Source of the DNA: Phlebotomus papatasi
Lineage: Eukaryota; Arthropoda; Insecta; Diptera; Psychodidae
Length of the DNA: 64,000 bases
Direction: 5' to 3'
NCBI RefSeq assembly: GCF_024763615.1
Contig: NC_077222.1
Coordinates: 93,715,417-93,779,416 of the forward strand
Under the pieces are notes generated by a model, which did no database searches, had not been told where the DNA came from, and saw nothing but the letters and a program-made list of their open reading frames with translations. This document shows, piece after piece, positions 42,960 through 56,438 of the stretch (positions within the stretch are counted from its first letter, which is position 1; the number at the start of each line of letters is the position of its first letter). The position numbers and the translations under genes are program-made.

Positions 42960-43971
42960 AGTGAAACAGGAAAAAAATAGAGAAATTTACATAGAACTTA
43001 GCAAAAAACAATAAAATATGTGAAGAGTTAATGAGAAAACGGTGTCTAAGGTGATAGTGTAGTACAAAATTGTGGAGTGCATTTGACTTTTTCATTGAGA
43101 GTACGTACGTCGATTTCGCACATATGCGGTAGAGAAGGATGGCAAGTGCACTGGTTTTGGCGCGTCATTTTTTCGTACGGAAAAGGACCGTCCCTTGGAG
43201 TCGCTTTTATTACTTCAAGTTAGAGTAAATTTTAAGCCCGTAAAATAACTAATGTATTACTAACTCAATTTTGAGTAATTCTCTGACTAAAATTCGACGC
43301 GAATACGACTAATTTTTAAGATTCCAATTAGGAGTAATTTTTTGACCATTTCTTGTAGAACAAAACCCAGTCATTTTTGAGTCGGAGTAATTGTTTGCCC
43401 ATTGGGAACTCTGTTGAAAATTTATTTTAGAATGGCAAAAAAGGTACTAATTTAAAAAAAAAAAACTTAACTTTGGTAAATAAAAATTACAGTTTATCTA
43501 AGAAGATTCTTTTTCAGACAATAAAATCGTGTAGCGGTGATTTTGATAGCCTTTATACCATACAATTAGTAATTATTACACTTAGAACTGTGAAAATACT
43601 AACGTCAGAATTACGTAACACGGAGCGGACTAAGGGCCCAAATAGATTCTGGCTGATCTTCGAGAATATATAGCGTGTTAAAGGACAATGGACAAAAACA
43701 TATGGGAACTGGTCCAACCTTTTGCCAAAGATGGAACTGAGATGTCATTCATTCAAGAGCTAATTGTAGAGGAAACCCGATCTTCAGGAATATACAGGGG
43801 ATCCCGGGATTATGCAAATTTTTGGGACTGAGAAAAACCGCGTGAAATGGATGCAAACAAAAATTTTGCATACTATCAGGAGATTTCTTTTGAATAAGTT
43901 ACAGAAACGCCGTGAAATATGCGAAATATTGTTGGCACTAATTTTTTGAGCTATTTTGAGCACCAATGGTT
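42960..43971. other. Non-coding interval, possible first intron
   Basis: It contains the inverted copy of the 39249 18-mer (TTTTGGCGCGTCATTTTT at 43155-43172) and several GAGTAATT words at 43220-43400. No coding signal was found. Confidence 0.35.
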
Positions 43972-44199
43972 CCCAGTGAACACCAAATGCTAACAAATTT
44001 CAATCTATCTGGAAATATTTGTATTTTCTGCTAAATTCTGCTAACAGTAAAGAAAAATTCGCGAGGCAGTGCCATTTCCATACATTTGGTTAACACTTTT
44101 TGTTCGGTGACTGCTGACCGGTCAGCAAATTTTTGCTGATGGATTCAGCAAAAAACATGCTGAACATGCACCTTTTTTCAGCTAAGTGTGCTCGCTGGG
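43972..44199. mobile_element. Probable MITE with CCCAGYGARCAC ends
   Basis: The left end is CCCAGTGAACAC and the right end is GTGCTCGCTGGG, inverted with two mismatches, and with GCTAAC/GCTGAA-type words inside both. CAGCAAATTTTTGCTG forms an internal palindrome at 44133-44148. The target duplication is unclear. Confidence 0.45.
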
Positions 44200-44397
44200 C
44201 TCATAATAAACCATTATTGCGTGCACCTTGAGGCGAGACATTCGCTCATTGCTCGGACAGTCACTCAGTACGTGACAAGTGCCCAGGCAGTGTAGTGGTG
44301 TCTGAGGGTCGTTCCTCAGGTGTTTGCACCGTTTAAGCCTCAATCTCTCTGATTTTGCTTAACAAATAGAAATTAATTTTATTGGTTTTTCGGAATG

Positions 44398-44520
44398 TAA
44401 TTAATTATTTGTCCTTAATAATCCAATCTTAAGTTCCAATTTTTCAAAATTTTTTTATTGATAAGAAATTAAAAAAGTTAAACCATATGGATATGCCTTA
44501 AGTCTGAAGCCCGTATAAGC
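44398..44520. repeat. Dispersed repeat (TAATCCAATCTTAAG family)
   Basis: CCTTAATAATCCAATCTTAA, TTATTGATAAGAAATTA, CATATGGATATGCCTTAAG and TCTGAAGCCCGTATAAG are in the same order as at 7386-7540. Confidence 0.5.
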
Positions 44521-44820
44521 CAACTGACCCCCACTATACCCACGAGTTTTAGCATTTTGGAGCGTATTTCGTCAATTTCTGCAGCCTTTCCATCCTTTAA
44601 TTTACTGATCGCATACTGGACTTCACTCTCTGTCTAAAGGACTACTTTCCTCCCTGCCATTACTCGTGAGTACGTCACCATCAGTGCCTTGTTAAGTATT
44701 GAGCAATTCTGAGAAGTATTCTTTCCAGTGACTTAAGACCTCTTCCTCTTTGATCAGAAAATTCCCTTCCTTGAATTTACTCCTTGGATGGAATTGCTCT
44801 TTTTCCCTCAGAGTTTTCTA
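44515..44820 (-). pseudogene. RTE-like non-LTR retrotransposon fragment (start of RT domain)
   Basis: The minus-strand translation gives IKEEEVLSHWKEYFSELLN, followed after a stop and a frameshift by EVQYAISKLKDGKAAEIDEI and RSKMLKLVG. This is the conserved linker and first block of RTE-like reverse transcriptases (W..YF..LLN ... AI..LK.GKA.G.D.I..E.LK). The rest of the protein is absent and the two pieces are in different frames. The TAAG array begins about 85 bp upstream in the element's own orientation. Confidence 0.7.
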
Positions 44821-44905
44821 CGGAGTCTTATGAAATATAATTTAAAAAAATATTTTTCTTTATTCAAAATATTATCTAATTTTTGTTTTTTGTAATATTT
44901 CTTAG

Positions 44906-47487
<2,582 letters not shown>

Positions 47488-47885
47488 TTATTATTAATCG
47501 TGTCGAGGCCTAAAATAAAGTTTGTCTTGTCCAAAAACGGGCCACATCAATGGCAAGTGGACTTGCCGACATCAAATACCCTGTTCCGCATGAAGCAGGG
47601 GACAACGGACAAACACAGAAGTAGGGAGGTGGTTTGGATCACCCCACAGTCACAGAGGATGTCACATTCGGAGAATCCCCATCGTCGTCTGTTGTTTCTT
47701 GAGCGCGCTACACCGCTTCTCAAACGATTGAGAGACTTCCATGTCTTCCAGTCTTGGTTACCACCTGGAGGAAGGTCTTCCCTTAATTCGACAAAATCTG
47801 GTGGAAAGACTTCCTCGACATCACACCAAAAAACCATCACCAGACCTAAGCTGAATGGAACGCGGAAGAGCACATCAAAAAGCAG
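47488..47885 (-). pseudogene. C-terminal end of a non-LTR retrotransposon, minus strand
   Basis: The minus-strand frame (47873-47547) contains WKTWKSLNRLRSG, RRRWGFSE, then CDCG and QTT. This is the pattern of the zinc-knuckle-like C-terminus of many non-LTR polyproteins (W..LNRLR.G...........WG....C.CG..QT..HL...CP). After a frameshift, a VARFW-like ending (WPVFGQ / DVARFW in the neighbouring frame) precedes the stop. A TAATAATAAT tail (47488-47497) marks the 3' end. It is 5'-truncated and broken. Confidence 0.65.
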
Positions 47886-48400
47886 ACAATCATTTATCCA
47901 ATCCAGCCTATTTGCAGCTATTCAGGAAGCCGCCGCACCAAGGACCTTTTCAACGAGAAGGCGGTCAATAAGCGAGATACACTGGGCTAAACGGCCTAGC
48001 GTTCGGCGAGCTAAGCTGATCCTGGAATCTGCCGGCAAATGGAGAAAAGAGATCTTAAAGCTCAACAGCCTGCTTCCGGGACCTTGTGCTCTTGGCTCCC
48101 ATTTCAAAGAAATATGCATCAGCACAAGAGATTTGCCGATATTGTCTACAGGACGAAAAGGACAATATCCACATCTAGTGCTACTGTCTAGCATTTAGGA
48201 CAGATCAGAGATTATTTCTGGGCAACACTGTTTACCCTACATTTGTTATGAAAATGGACCTAACCTGGAGCTTTACTCTCCTTTATCAAAAGCACCAAGG
48301 GGAACCTCTAACAAGTAAAGATGATGGGCACAATTCAATTACCAGTCGCAGTGCCCGGGTCTGCTTTGGAACCACCTCAATACTCTAATAGAAATAATAA
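47886..48400 (+). pseudogene. C-terminal end of a second non-LTR retrotransposon, plus strand
   Basis: The plus frame contains HWAKRPSVRRAKLILES, WRKEILKLNSLLPGPCALGS and HFKEICIST. A shift of frame at about 48130 then gives CRYCLQDEKDNIHI, a stop, then CYCLAFRTDQRLFLG. This order (R.AK, LLTGHC.L..HL, CRxC...H...C) is typical of the end of an RNase H-bearing non-LTR polyprotein (I- or R1-like). A 3' untranslated part with GAAATAATAATATG at about 48390 closes it. The frameshift and stop make it dead. Confidence 0.65.
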
Positions 48401-48990
48401 TATGGGGTGGGGGGTTATTGGAAACCGGAAGTCGATATCTCTTACCGTTTGACCTCGAGCTCGGAAACAAACTTAAGGTTAAGTAAAAAACAATTTCTGA
48501 AAAAACTTATTCAATTATCGATACTTAACCGATTCATTACCGTTGAAGACCGATGCAGCCATGATCGATATTTCAATACCTTTCCAGAAAATCCATATTT
48601 ATCCAAATCGGTCGAAAATGAAACCTCCAAAGTGAGTGACCTCTGACCTTCACAATCATTCAAAATGCCAATTTTTCAAGTCATAGGTATGCTTGGTCGA
48701 AATGTTCATCTGGGCTACCTCTAAAAGACATATCCGAAAATGAAAGAAATCTATATAGTCCCGTTTGGGAAGTAAACAAAAACAAAAAATGTTTTTGGAG
48801 GGGATGGATGGGGGTGAGGGCAAAGAGAAAAAAATGTTCTTTTTTTATTGGGGGTTACAGAAGACCGGAAGTTGATACTTATTACCGTTTAAGCTCCAAA
48901 GCCGTGACAAGTTGGAAAAAACGAATTATACAACTGCTCTCTATTCGAGTTCGAGCCGTAAAAATACGTACTGTTCAAGTACGAATTTAA
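48401..48990. repeat. Modular repeat block (CCGGAAGTTGATA...ACCGTTTAAGCTC)
   Basis: GGAAACCGGAAGTCGATATC / CTTACCGTTTGACCTCGAG at 48418-48460 recurs at 48852-48900 as AGACCGGAAGTTGATAC / TTACCGTTTAAGCTCCAAAG. GGCTACCTCTAAAAGACATA lies between them. Inverted relatives occur at 55200-55560 and 55820-56187. It is non-coding. Confidence 0.5.
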
Positions 48991-49019
48991 CCCATCAGCT
49001 GACAGGAAATATTTAGTTT

Positions 49020-49301
49020 TTTAACGTCAGAAAAACTTTGAGAAATCTTGTCCACCAAAAAGTATGTTTTTTTTCAAAAAAAAAATGTCTCTAAAAATCA
49101 GGTCCCAACGACTAAATTTTTAAAAAAATTTAATAAAAATTTCATAAAAAATAGTTTAAATGTTGTACTTTTATATGCTTAAGAACTTAAATTAAAATAA
49201 AGATTTAATGTGTTGAAAAAATTGGAGAATAGTGTTTTTCAGTATTTTTGACCCGCGTAACCCCTTAATGCGTAAAAGATTTATTTCATTTATGCAGTGC
49301 A
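49020..49301. repeat. Single arm related to the 57911 foldback
   Basis: CTTGTCCACCAAAAAGTATG, AAATCAGGTCCCAACGACTA and GTATTTTTGACCCGCGTAAC match in order the right arm of 57911-58752. It ends where the 1.83-kb element begins. Confidence 0.5.
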
Positions 49302-51133
49302 ATATTAGGTGAGATTCTTAACAATCTCACCTACTATAATCCTAACAAAATTTCATGTCGTCCGATCGACCTCAAATTTGGCCAAAATGTGTTTCAGCAC
49401 TTCCTGATCACGAATATATATGTGGCTAATTTACGTTCCCGGCCGGCCGGCCGGCCGGCCGGCCGCTCTTTGGAGCTTAATAGCTCCTAAACTAAAAAAG
49501 ATATCGACTTGCGGTTTTCGGCAAAGGTTATATATCGGGTGAAAATTGCAACTTGGTGCATAGACCCCCCACCCCCCACCCCTCCTTCCGCCATTTTGAA
49601 GACCCCCCTTTTTTTGTTTTCTCAATAGCTCCGCCCCTATGGCATCGAGCGGGCTCAAATTTTAGTATGTTATAGCTGGGCCTTAGAGCTTTCCATCAAT
49701 ACCAAACTTAAGGTCCCCTGACCCCCCAGACCCGAGCTATAAGGGTCCAAAAAAAATTTCTTAAAATGGCCATAACTCCGGTTCTAATTATCAGAATTTA
49801 AAAAATGAGGGCTTTTTGGAAAGCTCTCGTAAAATGCCACTTCCCCTTCTAACATCGCAAGTTCATAAAACCACCGCTAGGGGCGCTATTATTAAAAAGA
49901 AAATTTTTAAATCTTAAAAGTTAAATAACTCAAAAATTCCATTGTGCATCGGGCTGAAATTTTAGTATGTTGTAGCCGTTGATTATACCTATCAAACAAA
50001 AAAAACCTTAAGTCGATCCATAACCCCTGACCCGAGCTATAAGGGGTCAAAGTTCGAACATTGACCGGCCTCTATCTCCGGTTCTAATTAACATAGCGAC
50101 CTAAATTTTACCTTTTTGGTTTCGTCTCGATGAGCACTTTCAGATGGAAGTTCAAAAAGTCACCACAGGTGGCGCTGTGATAGCGTCAAAATTCATCGAA
50201 ATTCAAAGTCACTTTTCTCAAAAACGGCATTGTGCAAGTTAATGAAATTTTAGTATGTTGCAGTCCAGTCTAGGACGTTTCCAAAATGGTGCGTATGCGC
50301 GCTGTGGTTTCAATAGAACCGGAGATATGAGGGGTCAAAGTTCACAAAATTCAAAAAATCATATCTCCGGTTCTATGTGACCGATTTTGATGAATGAGGG
50401 CTTAAACGAAAGATCTCACCAAATGCTACAACTTTCTAGAATATTTGAACTTCGTGGGGCCAACACCAGGGGCGCCACAGTCGAAAAACCAATTTCAATA
50501 TCACATAACCTCAATTATCTCGACTGTCGCTGAACCGATTTTGATGATTACTTCGACATAATGGTAGAGCACATTTGTCTCTACATTTCGTTCATACATC
50601 ATTTTCCGCTCAGACTACGCTATCACTTCGATTTTGCCGTTTAAGTGTGAAAAAATTGATTTTTCCCATAATAACGCTTTGAAATCACTCAGATGCCAAT
50701 TTGACTGCCTCTACTCCACCAAGACACTTAAAATAGGGTTTTAAATGGAAAGTCCCACAAAATACAACAATTCCTTGATATAGTTGAAGTTCAACAAATG
50801 ACTACTTGGGGCACTCTGGATGAAAAAACGAGTTAAGAAACAAAAAACCTCGCTTATCTTGGCTTCTGAGTATAGTCGATGAGTTCAAGTTCTACGGCAA
50901 AATTATAGAGAACATTCTGGTCTACATTTCACCCATATAACACTTTTCTGTCAGTTCATCCAAATCCTTGATATTTTGGTTTAAATACAAAATTTGTATA
51001 ATTTCACGAATTTGAAAAAAAAAACTGAATGGCGTCTCCCAACTTCAGCTCTAAATCGAATTTGCATGCACTCCGAGTTAGCTCACGTTAAGAATCTCAC
51101 CTACATAAGCCGGTTAGGATTATCTGTCCCTTT
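49302..51133. mobile_element. 1.83-kb modular non-coding element, copy B
   Basis: It has the same structure and almost the same sequence as 9661-11491: terminal palindrome, GGCC tract of six units at 49440-49463, modules with AAATTTTAGTATGTTRTAG at 49656, 49956 and 50244, and a right end GTTAAGAATCTCACCT...ATCTGTCCCTTT. A small difference (GAAAAAAAAAA against GATTCAAGAT near 51013) and scattered base changes separate the copies. The flanks are unrelated, so this is transposition rather than segmental duplication. It is non-coding in all frames. Confidence 0.85.
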
Positions 51134-51568
51134 TTAAATATAGTTTTAAAAGCTTTTTAATTACACGGAAAAAATACGAATTCATAACATTAATTTTCGA
51201 AATGAGTTGGGCTAAAGGCGAACTAGGAGAATTTTCCAATTTGCAACAAGAGGTACTGAATGCGTGGTAACTTTCTGCTAGGATAAGGCTATCAGTTGAC
51301 TTAATCACTCCCTTATGGATACATAAATATCAAGGGGTAACTCATTTCGGGGCACTCGAGCCAATCTAGCCAAGGTAATTGGAACCTGGAAAACTTTTAA
51401 TCTTTATTCAGGGAAGACGGGAACTTGCAGAACCCATAGAATTCATACATTTGTCAAAGATCCTGGGGAACCCATGTATTGTTCTTTAAAGGAACCCATG
51501 GAACTCATAAATATTTTTCAAGGAATCCATACATTATTTTGGGGAATCGGGAACTAGAGCTTATGAAT
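51134..51568. other. Non-coding interval with GGAACCCATG words
   Basis: Several loosely spaced copies of GGGAACCCATG / GGAACTCAT at 51420-51550 suggest a decayed minisatellite. Confidence 0.35.
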
Positions 51569-51570
51569 TA

Positions 51571-51769
51571 GGGTAAGATGAGGTGATTTGGAAAAATGTC
51601 AATCTTGAAATTTTAGGATTTTCTCACTGTTTCAGATGGTCAAAAAGAAAAGGAAATCCACGAAGTAGTACAGGACTTTATACTCAAGAGTACTTCCTCA
51701 TTGTTTTCTCCTTTTGCCATACAGAACTGTTAAAAAAATTTCACAGTTCCAAATTACCCCATCTTACCC
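51571..51769. mobile_element. TA-flanked MITE (GGGTAAGATGRGG family)
   Basis: The left end is GGGTAAGATGAGGTGATTTG and the right end is CAAATTACCCCATCTTACCC, with TA at 51569-51570 and 51770-51771. The short frame across it is chance. Confidence 0.85.
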
Positions 51770-51854
51770 TATCCCTTGATGAAAATGAAGATGGAAACCT
51801 GTTTCCATCTTCAATTTTCATTGAATTTTCATTAATTCGAGGCATTAGCTACTA

Positions 51855-52277
51855 GGGTAAGTGTGCCAAATTTCGGCATAGTTGCATGCAAGCGTCAAAG
51901 TCTCAAGTTTGAAATGTAATATTTTTAATACAAATTGATTTTTTTATTCCTTCTTCTTAAGGAGCGTTGTTTGGAACCTTCTATACAGTTTATCTTCTTT
52001 ATTTACTCTAAAATCATTTAAATACATTTTAAAATGAATAAATATAAATATAGCTTTGGTGTCCTATTTCGACCACCTTCATTCTCATAGTTCCTTGCCC
52101 TTCGGGAATTCTTCCAATGTCTTTTTCATGTCTTCTCGTTTGTCAAAGCTACATTTTTTGCTATTCTTTTGCATTGTATAATCTCTAGAGTATGTAAAAA
52201 CTAAAAATTTATGGAAATTCAAAGAACAAAAATGGTGTCCGGAATTACAAGCTGGCCGGAATTTGGCACACTTACCC
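51855..52277. mobile_element. TA-flanked element (GGGTAAGTGTGCC family)
   Basis: The left end is GGGTAAGTGTGCCAAATTTC and the right end is GGAATTTGGCACACTTACCC, with TA at 51853-51854 and 52278-52279. The interior is related to 12870-13090 and to the left part of 17935-19107. It is 423 bp and non-coding. Confidence 0.88.
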
Positions 52278-52279
52278 TA

Positions 52280-54329
52280 TATTTAGCTGATAATAATGGT
52301 ATGATCTGATCACTGGCTGCGGATCTTCAATGTGTCAATAGCAGCTCCAAAGATTCAGGAACTGTATCAGTGTTCAGTTTATCAGAAACCTTTCAGTTTA
52401 ACCTCATTTTGGAATAACACTTGTCAATTAGGATGCACGCTCTAGGATTAAAATTGATAAATCAGGAGTTTTATTGATCTCTTGATATAATAAACTTAAT
52501 GATAAATTAACCACTATTAACAGAGAATACTTAACCCAGTTTAATTGTAACCTAATCCATAGTAATATCTCAACTCTGTGGTCTTGTGATTCATTCAACA
52601 GAGGGACAAGATATGGGATGGAAGTACAAAATGAAGTCAAAGAAGAGAGCAAATGAAAGATGATGGGCACAAGAAGAAAAGTTAAATAATGCAAAATTGG
52701 TGTGAGTGTGTCACTTTTGTGTCTCAATCTGATTTATAGTGCTTTTGAAAATTACAAATAGCACAAGGCAAGAACTTACCATCTCTCCAGAGGAAGGAGA
52801 AGGTAATTTGCTAAAATAGATACCACATTCGCCTGCACAGTTGGAACACATAAAACATTCTTCCAAATGAAAACACGCACCAGTCGTATTTTGTCTAAAT
52901 GGCTATTTAAGAATTTAAAAGATCATTCTTGAGGCCCCAATATCATTCGTCACTTTCAAATTGCTTGCTATATACTCTTTTTGGCATGATGGCTGAGCAT
53001 GAGCATACAAGGCTAATTGCTTTATCAAACTTGGCAAAATATTTACACAAATCGATAAGGGAGCCGGTGCATGGTTGGAACTCGTTCTTTAAGACATGCC
53101 ACAGCAAATAATCGCAGCACTAGACCCATAGTATATGAGTGCAATGTAAGGGGAATTATAAGTGAAATTATTGTTGTTACCACAGACCATTCCAGTTCTT
53201 TATCATTGAATTATTTTATTGGCATAAATATAATAATAAATAAATGCACCTCTTTTGCAAACTTGTACCCATTAATTGTTCCTATAGCATGTCTTTTTCA
53301 AAAGCACTTTTGTACTTTGCATACAAATCACAAATAGCTTAATTACATGTTTCACCGGAGATTTGATTACATTTTCTGCGATGTAAAGAAATCTTAAGTA
53401 ATTTATAGCTCCCCTCTCGATCTTCCCCGGTAACATGAGCAATGCTGAGAGTGAGATCATCCTCATCAGAACCATTCTAAGCCCTTGAATTTCATCTTGC
53501 TAAGAGACATTCTCTAACCCTGTGAACTCTATCACTTCTTTGCTTTATTTCCTTTGTCTCTCATTCACTATCTCAAGTGTTCCAACGATGAGAAATTCAA
53601 CACCTACACAATCCTCCTCCCCCTTTTTTCAAAGATTGATATTCTCTGATGTTTTGCATTTCAAATGATTTCTCATTGAGGAAAACATATACCCACATCA
53701 GAGCGATTGAAGAAAATCACCTCTTGAGACACAGTCAATGGAAAAAGTCCCATAAAAATGGTAAATTGCATTAAATTCACATATAGAATCTTAAGTAATG
53801 ATCGTCTCGAGGAAATTGACTAGATTTAAATATGTACGGTGTGTGGTAAAATATCAATGAAACATTTTCCATGACATAGACTAAAATTAACAATAAAAGA
53901 GCATAAAGTTCTCCTTGTCTTGCAACACTTGGCATCATACAAAATGCTTTTTTCCTACACTTTGATTTATCATTTTTCTCTCACCTAAGACGAGAAGATC
54001 GTTCATCAAATGCTTGAGAGAGACAATCCATAAAGTACAATCGTTTGTCCGAATAAAAGGAAACTGAAGAGATCTCTTTGAGATGGGGGAACAAGCGCAG
54101 CTTTACGAGGGAGTGTTCCCTCGACACAACAGGAAGAAGTAAGGTCTCCAAGTGATCTTCCGACACGACAGGATTTATCTGGCCATGTGTGACGATAAGG
54201 AAACCTGAGAATGAGGGAAGATGACCACAAGAATCACATTGTCACAAGGGCGTATCAATTTAGAAGAAATTTCCTCTCAATTTTTGAAAATAATTTTCGA
54301 AAAAAATTTAACAATTTAGGAAATGAATA
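52280..54329. other. Long non-coding interval
   Basis: Small competing frames on both strands without motifs. No repeat boundary seen. Confidence 0.45.
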
Positions 54330-54580
54330 CACTGAGAGAAATCCGAAAAAGTTAAAATAACATTCCGGAAATGTTAATTTTACCCTGCAGTATTGATCCA
54401 AAATCGGTGTAAATATTACCCTTTTTAGGTGTATGGGGGGTTAAAGTTACCCTTTTTCATGTTATTTTACCCTTAAAAAGGTGTAAAATTAACATTAAAA
54501 AATGTTGATATATTTTTACACCTAATAATGTTAAAGTTATAAGGAAAAAAAGTTAATCGTACCCTCTTTTTTTCTCAGTG
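54330..54580. mobile_element. TA-flanked CACTGAG-family MITE, intact copy
   Basis: The left end is CACTGAGAGAAATCCGAAAA and the right end is CTTTTTTTCTCAGTG, with TA at 54328-54329 and 54581-54582. This uninterrupted copy is the reference that shows the inserts in the copies at 19233 and 29672. The interior holds several GTTAAAATAAC / GTTAATTTTAC words. It is non-coding. Confidence 0.88.
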
Positions 54581-54582
54581 TA

Positions 54583-54765
54583 ACGAGTGAATCGGGAATG
54601 GGAGATCGGCAGATCGCGTCGATCAGTCTTCATGGTCGGGATGCGGATCGAGAGTGCGTTGATGGGGTGATAGGTCTCGAACATGTTACTGATGCCGCTA
54701 ATCGAGCCGATCAGTGTCCAAGATCGTGGTGATCAGCACCCAAAATATACCGTGTGAAAAATAAT
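54583..54765. other. Short GC-rich spacer rich in GATCG words
   Basis: GATCGGCAGATCGCGTCGATC and similar short words between two MITEs. It is not assigned to any family. Confidence 0.3.
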
Positions 54766-54767
54766 TA

Positions 54768-54997
54768 GAGTAAAGTGGTACATGTTGGACCATGGTACAA
54801 GTTGGACAATGCGATGGTACAAGTTGGACAGGGCTTTTTTTCTTGATAAATTTAGTACTTCATTCTTATTTGTATATTTTTAATGCTTTAGTTTTATAAT
54901 TTAGTTTCTTGTGCTTAAAAAAAATTAGTACTGTATTTATCAAGAAAAAATCCCTGTCCAACTTGTAACACTATGTCCAAATTGTATCACTTTACCT
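54768..54997. mobile_element. TA-flanked MITE (ACAAGTTGGAC family), copy 2
   Basis: It starts GAGTAAAGTGGTACATGTTG and ends GTATCACTTTACCT, with TA at 54766-54767 and 54998-54999. GGTACAAGTTGGACA occurs twice in the left arm and its inverse twice in the right arm. It is a copy of 36848-37080 in reverse orientation. Confidence 0.85.
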
Positions 54998-55199
54998 TAA
55001 TTAATGAATAAAATAAAAAGTTTGAATTCAAAATGTTTCCGGAATGTTGTTTCCGGATTTGGCGTTGCCTAAAAATAAAAATTCTCCTGATTAATTATTA
55101 TATAAGTATTTAAATATTATTTTCAAAGGGTAAATTAATTAAATTATGAACTATTTTGATTTTTTACATTTCAAAATGGATTTTGTAGTACTTACCAAT

Positions 55200-55578
55200 T
55201 TTGACTTTTACTGTTCGAACTCGAAAAAAGAGCAGTATAATATATATTCAGTTTTCTTCCAACCTGTTACCGTAATGGAACTTAAACGATAAGAAATACC
55301 AACTTCTAGTTTTCGATGACCTCACTCTCTCGAAACATTATCTAGAGAATTTTTCCCCTTTATGTCACACCCCCTATATCCCCTCTAAAACAATGTTTTT
55401 TGGGCTTTTTTTCGAAACCTGTTCCAGTGATTTCTTTTATTTTTGAATTTGCTTTAGAGGTAGTCAATCCGAATATTTCGTTCAAAGACACTTCTGATCG
55501 AAAATTTTCGACATCGAATTTTCGGAGGCCAAAGTTTAACCATTTTAAAGGACCTATTTTTCAACCGATTTCCTTCTA
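55200..55578. repeat. Modular repeat block, left of a MITE insertion
   Basis: It contains TTGCTTTAGAGGTAGTCAAT and ATTTCGTTCAAAGACACTTC. Similar words recur at 55820-56187 (GTTTTGGAGGTAGTTCATG, ATTTCGTTCACAG) and inverted at 48690-48760. Probably diverged copies of one module. Confidence 0.45.
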
Positions 55579-55807
55579 AGTTAAAGTGCCCTCGAATCGA
55601 CCGGTTTCTCGACTCGACCGGTGGTTAATATTTGAATGTTTTAATGGTGAATTTCTATAAAATTGTCACTGATTCGTATTTATTTATGGAATAATAGTCC
55701 TATTAATGTTAGATCATACGCCAAATATTAGTGCAAATATAAATAAATTGAATAAATAACTCTACCGGATGAATTGAGGAACCGGTAGACCTGAGGACAC
55801 TTTACCC
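55579..55807. mobile_element. TA-flanked MITE (TCGACCGG family), copy 2
   Basis: The left end is AGTTAAAGTGCCCTCGAATC and the right end is GACACTTTACCC, with TA at 55577-55578 and 55808-55809. CGACCGGTTTCTCGACTCGACCGG's two-copy core parallels copy 1 at 1087. The interior is closely matched. Confidence 0.85.
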
Positions 55808-55809
55808 TA

Positions 55810-56185
55810 ATTAGTTTTTTTGGAAAGCTTTTGAAATTTTCAGTCTGACTGCACCGGAATCACTCGGCAATGAATCGGTAAAGCATCCGGAAATGACCTT
55901 TTTTATTCGAATTTTTTATTTATCGGTTGTATACATTTTTTGCGATTTAGAGGCTAAACTACAAGAGATATCAACTTTTAATTTTTGGCGACCCTTCCCC
56001 CCTCCCATTAGTCTATATGGTCTAGGGCAACTTTTCTTTCTTTTCGTCCTCACTCTTACTTCATCTCCAACGATATTTTTAGACTTTTCCGCAAACGGCT
56101 CCAGCGATTTCTTTATTTTCGGATACGTTTTGGAGGTAGTTCATGCTCACATTTCGTTCACAGCAAGGTTCACAGACACTTAGGG
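55810..56185. repeat. Modular repeat block, right of the MITE
   Basis: The next unit of the 55200-55578 type (TTTTGGAGGTAGTTCATGCT, CATTTCGTTCACAG). A 96-residue frame across it has no recognisable domain. Confidence 0.4.
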
Positions 56186-56186
56186 T

Positions 56187-56438
56187 CCGGTACACCTTTT
56201 AAATCAGGAAAATGTCATAAAGTCGAAATTCGATTTCCTTCTTTCTCACATGCTTTGCCTATGTCTATCTCATTCTCTAGCACTCTTCTTCTTTTAAACA
56301 TCACAACAATTTCAAATTTGCGCAATCGAATTTCGAGTGTTAAATGATGAGATAGGTATGAAAAAGCATGTGAGAAAGAAAGGAATGTGAATTTTGATTT
56401 CATAAAATTTTCCTGACCAAAAAGATGTGCCAGAGCCT
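56187..56438. mobile_element. MITE with GGCTCTGGCACATC-type ends
   Basis: The left end is GGTCCGGTACACCTTTTAAA then TCAGGAAAATGTCATAAAGTC. The right end is the inverted equivalent, with TTTTCCTGACC and GATGTGCCAGAGCC. Arms are about 70 bp, sharing CCTTCTTTCTCACATGC. Two relatives lie side by side at 62319-62765. The superfamily is uncertain. Confidence 0.65.

Noticed and set aside
47500..48198. A 232-residue plus-strand frame as a single intact gene
   Set aside because: Its first half is the antisense of one retrotransposon C-terminus and its second half is the sense strand of another, with the real reading frame shifting at about 48130.
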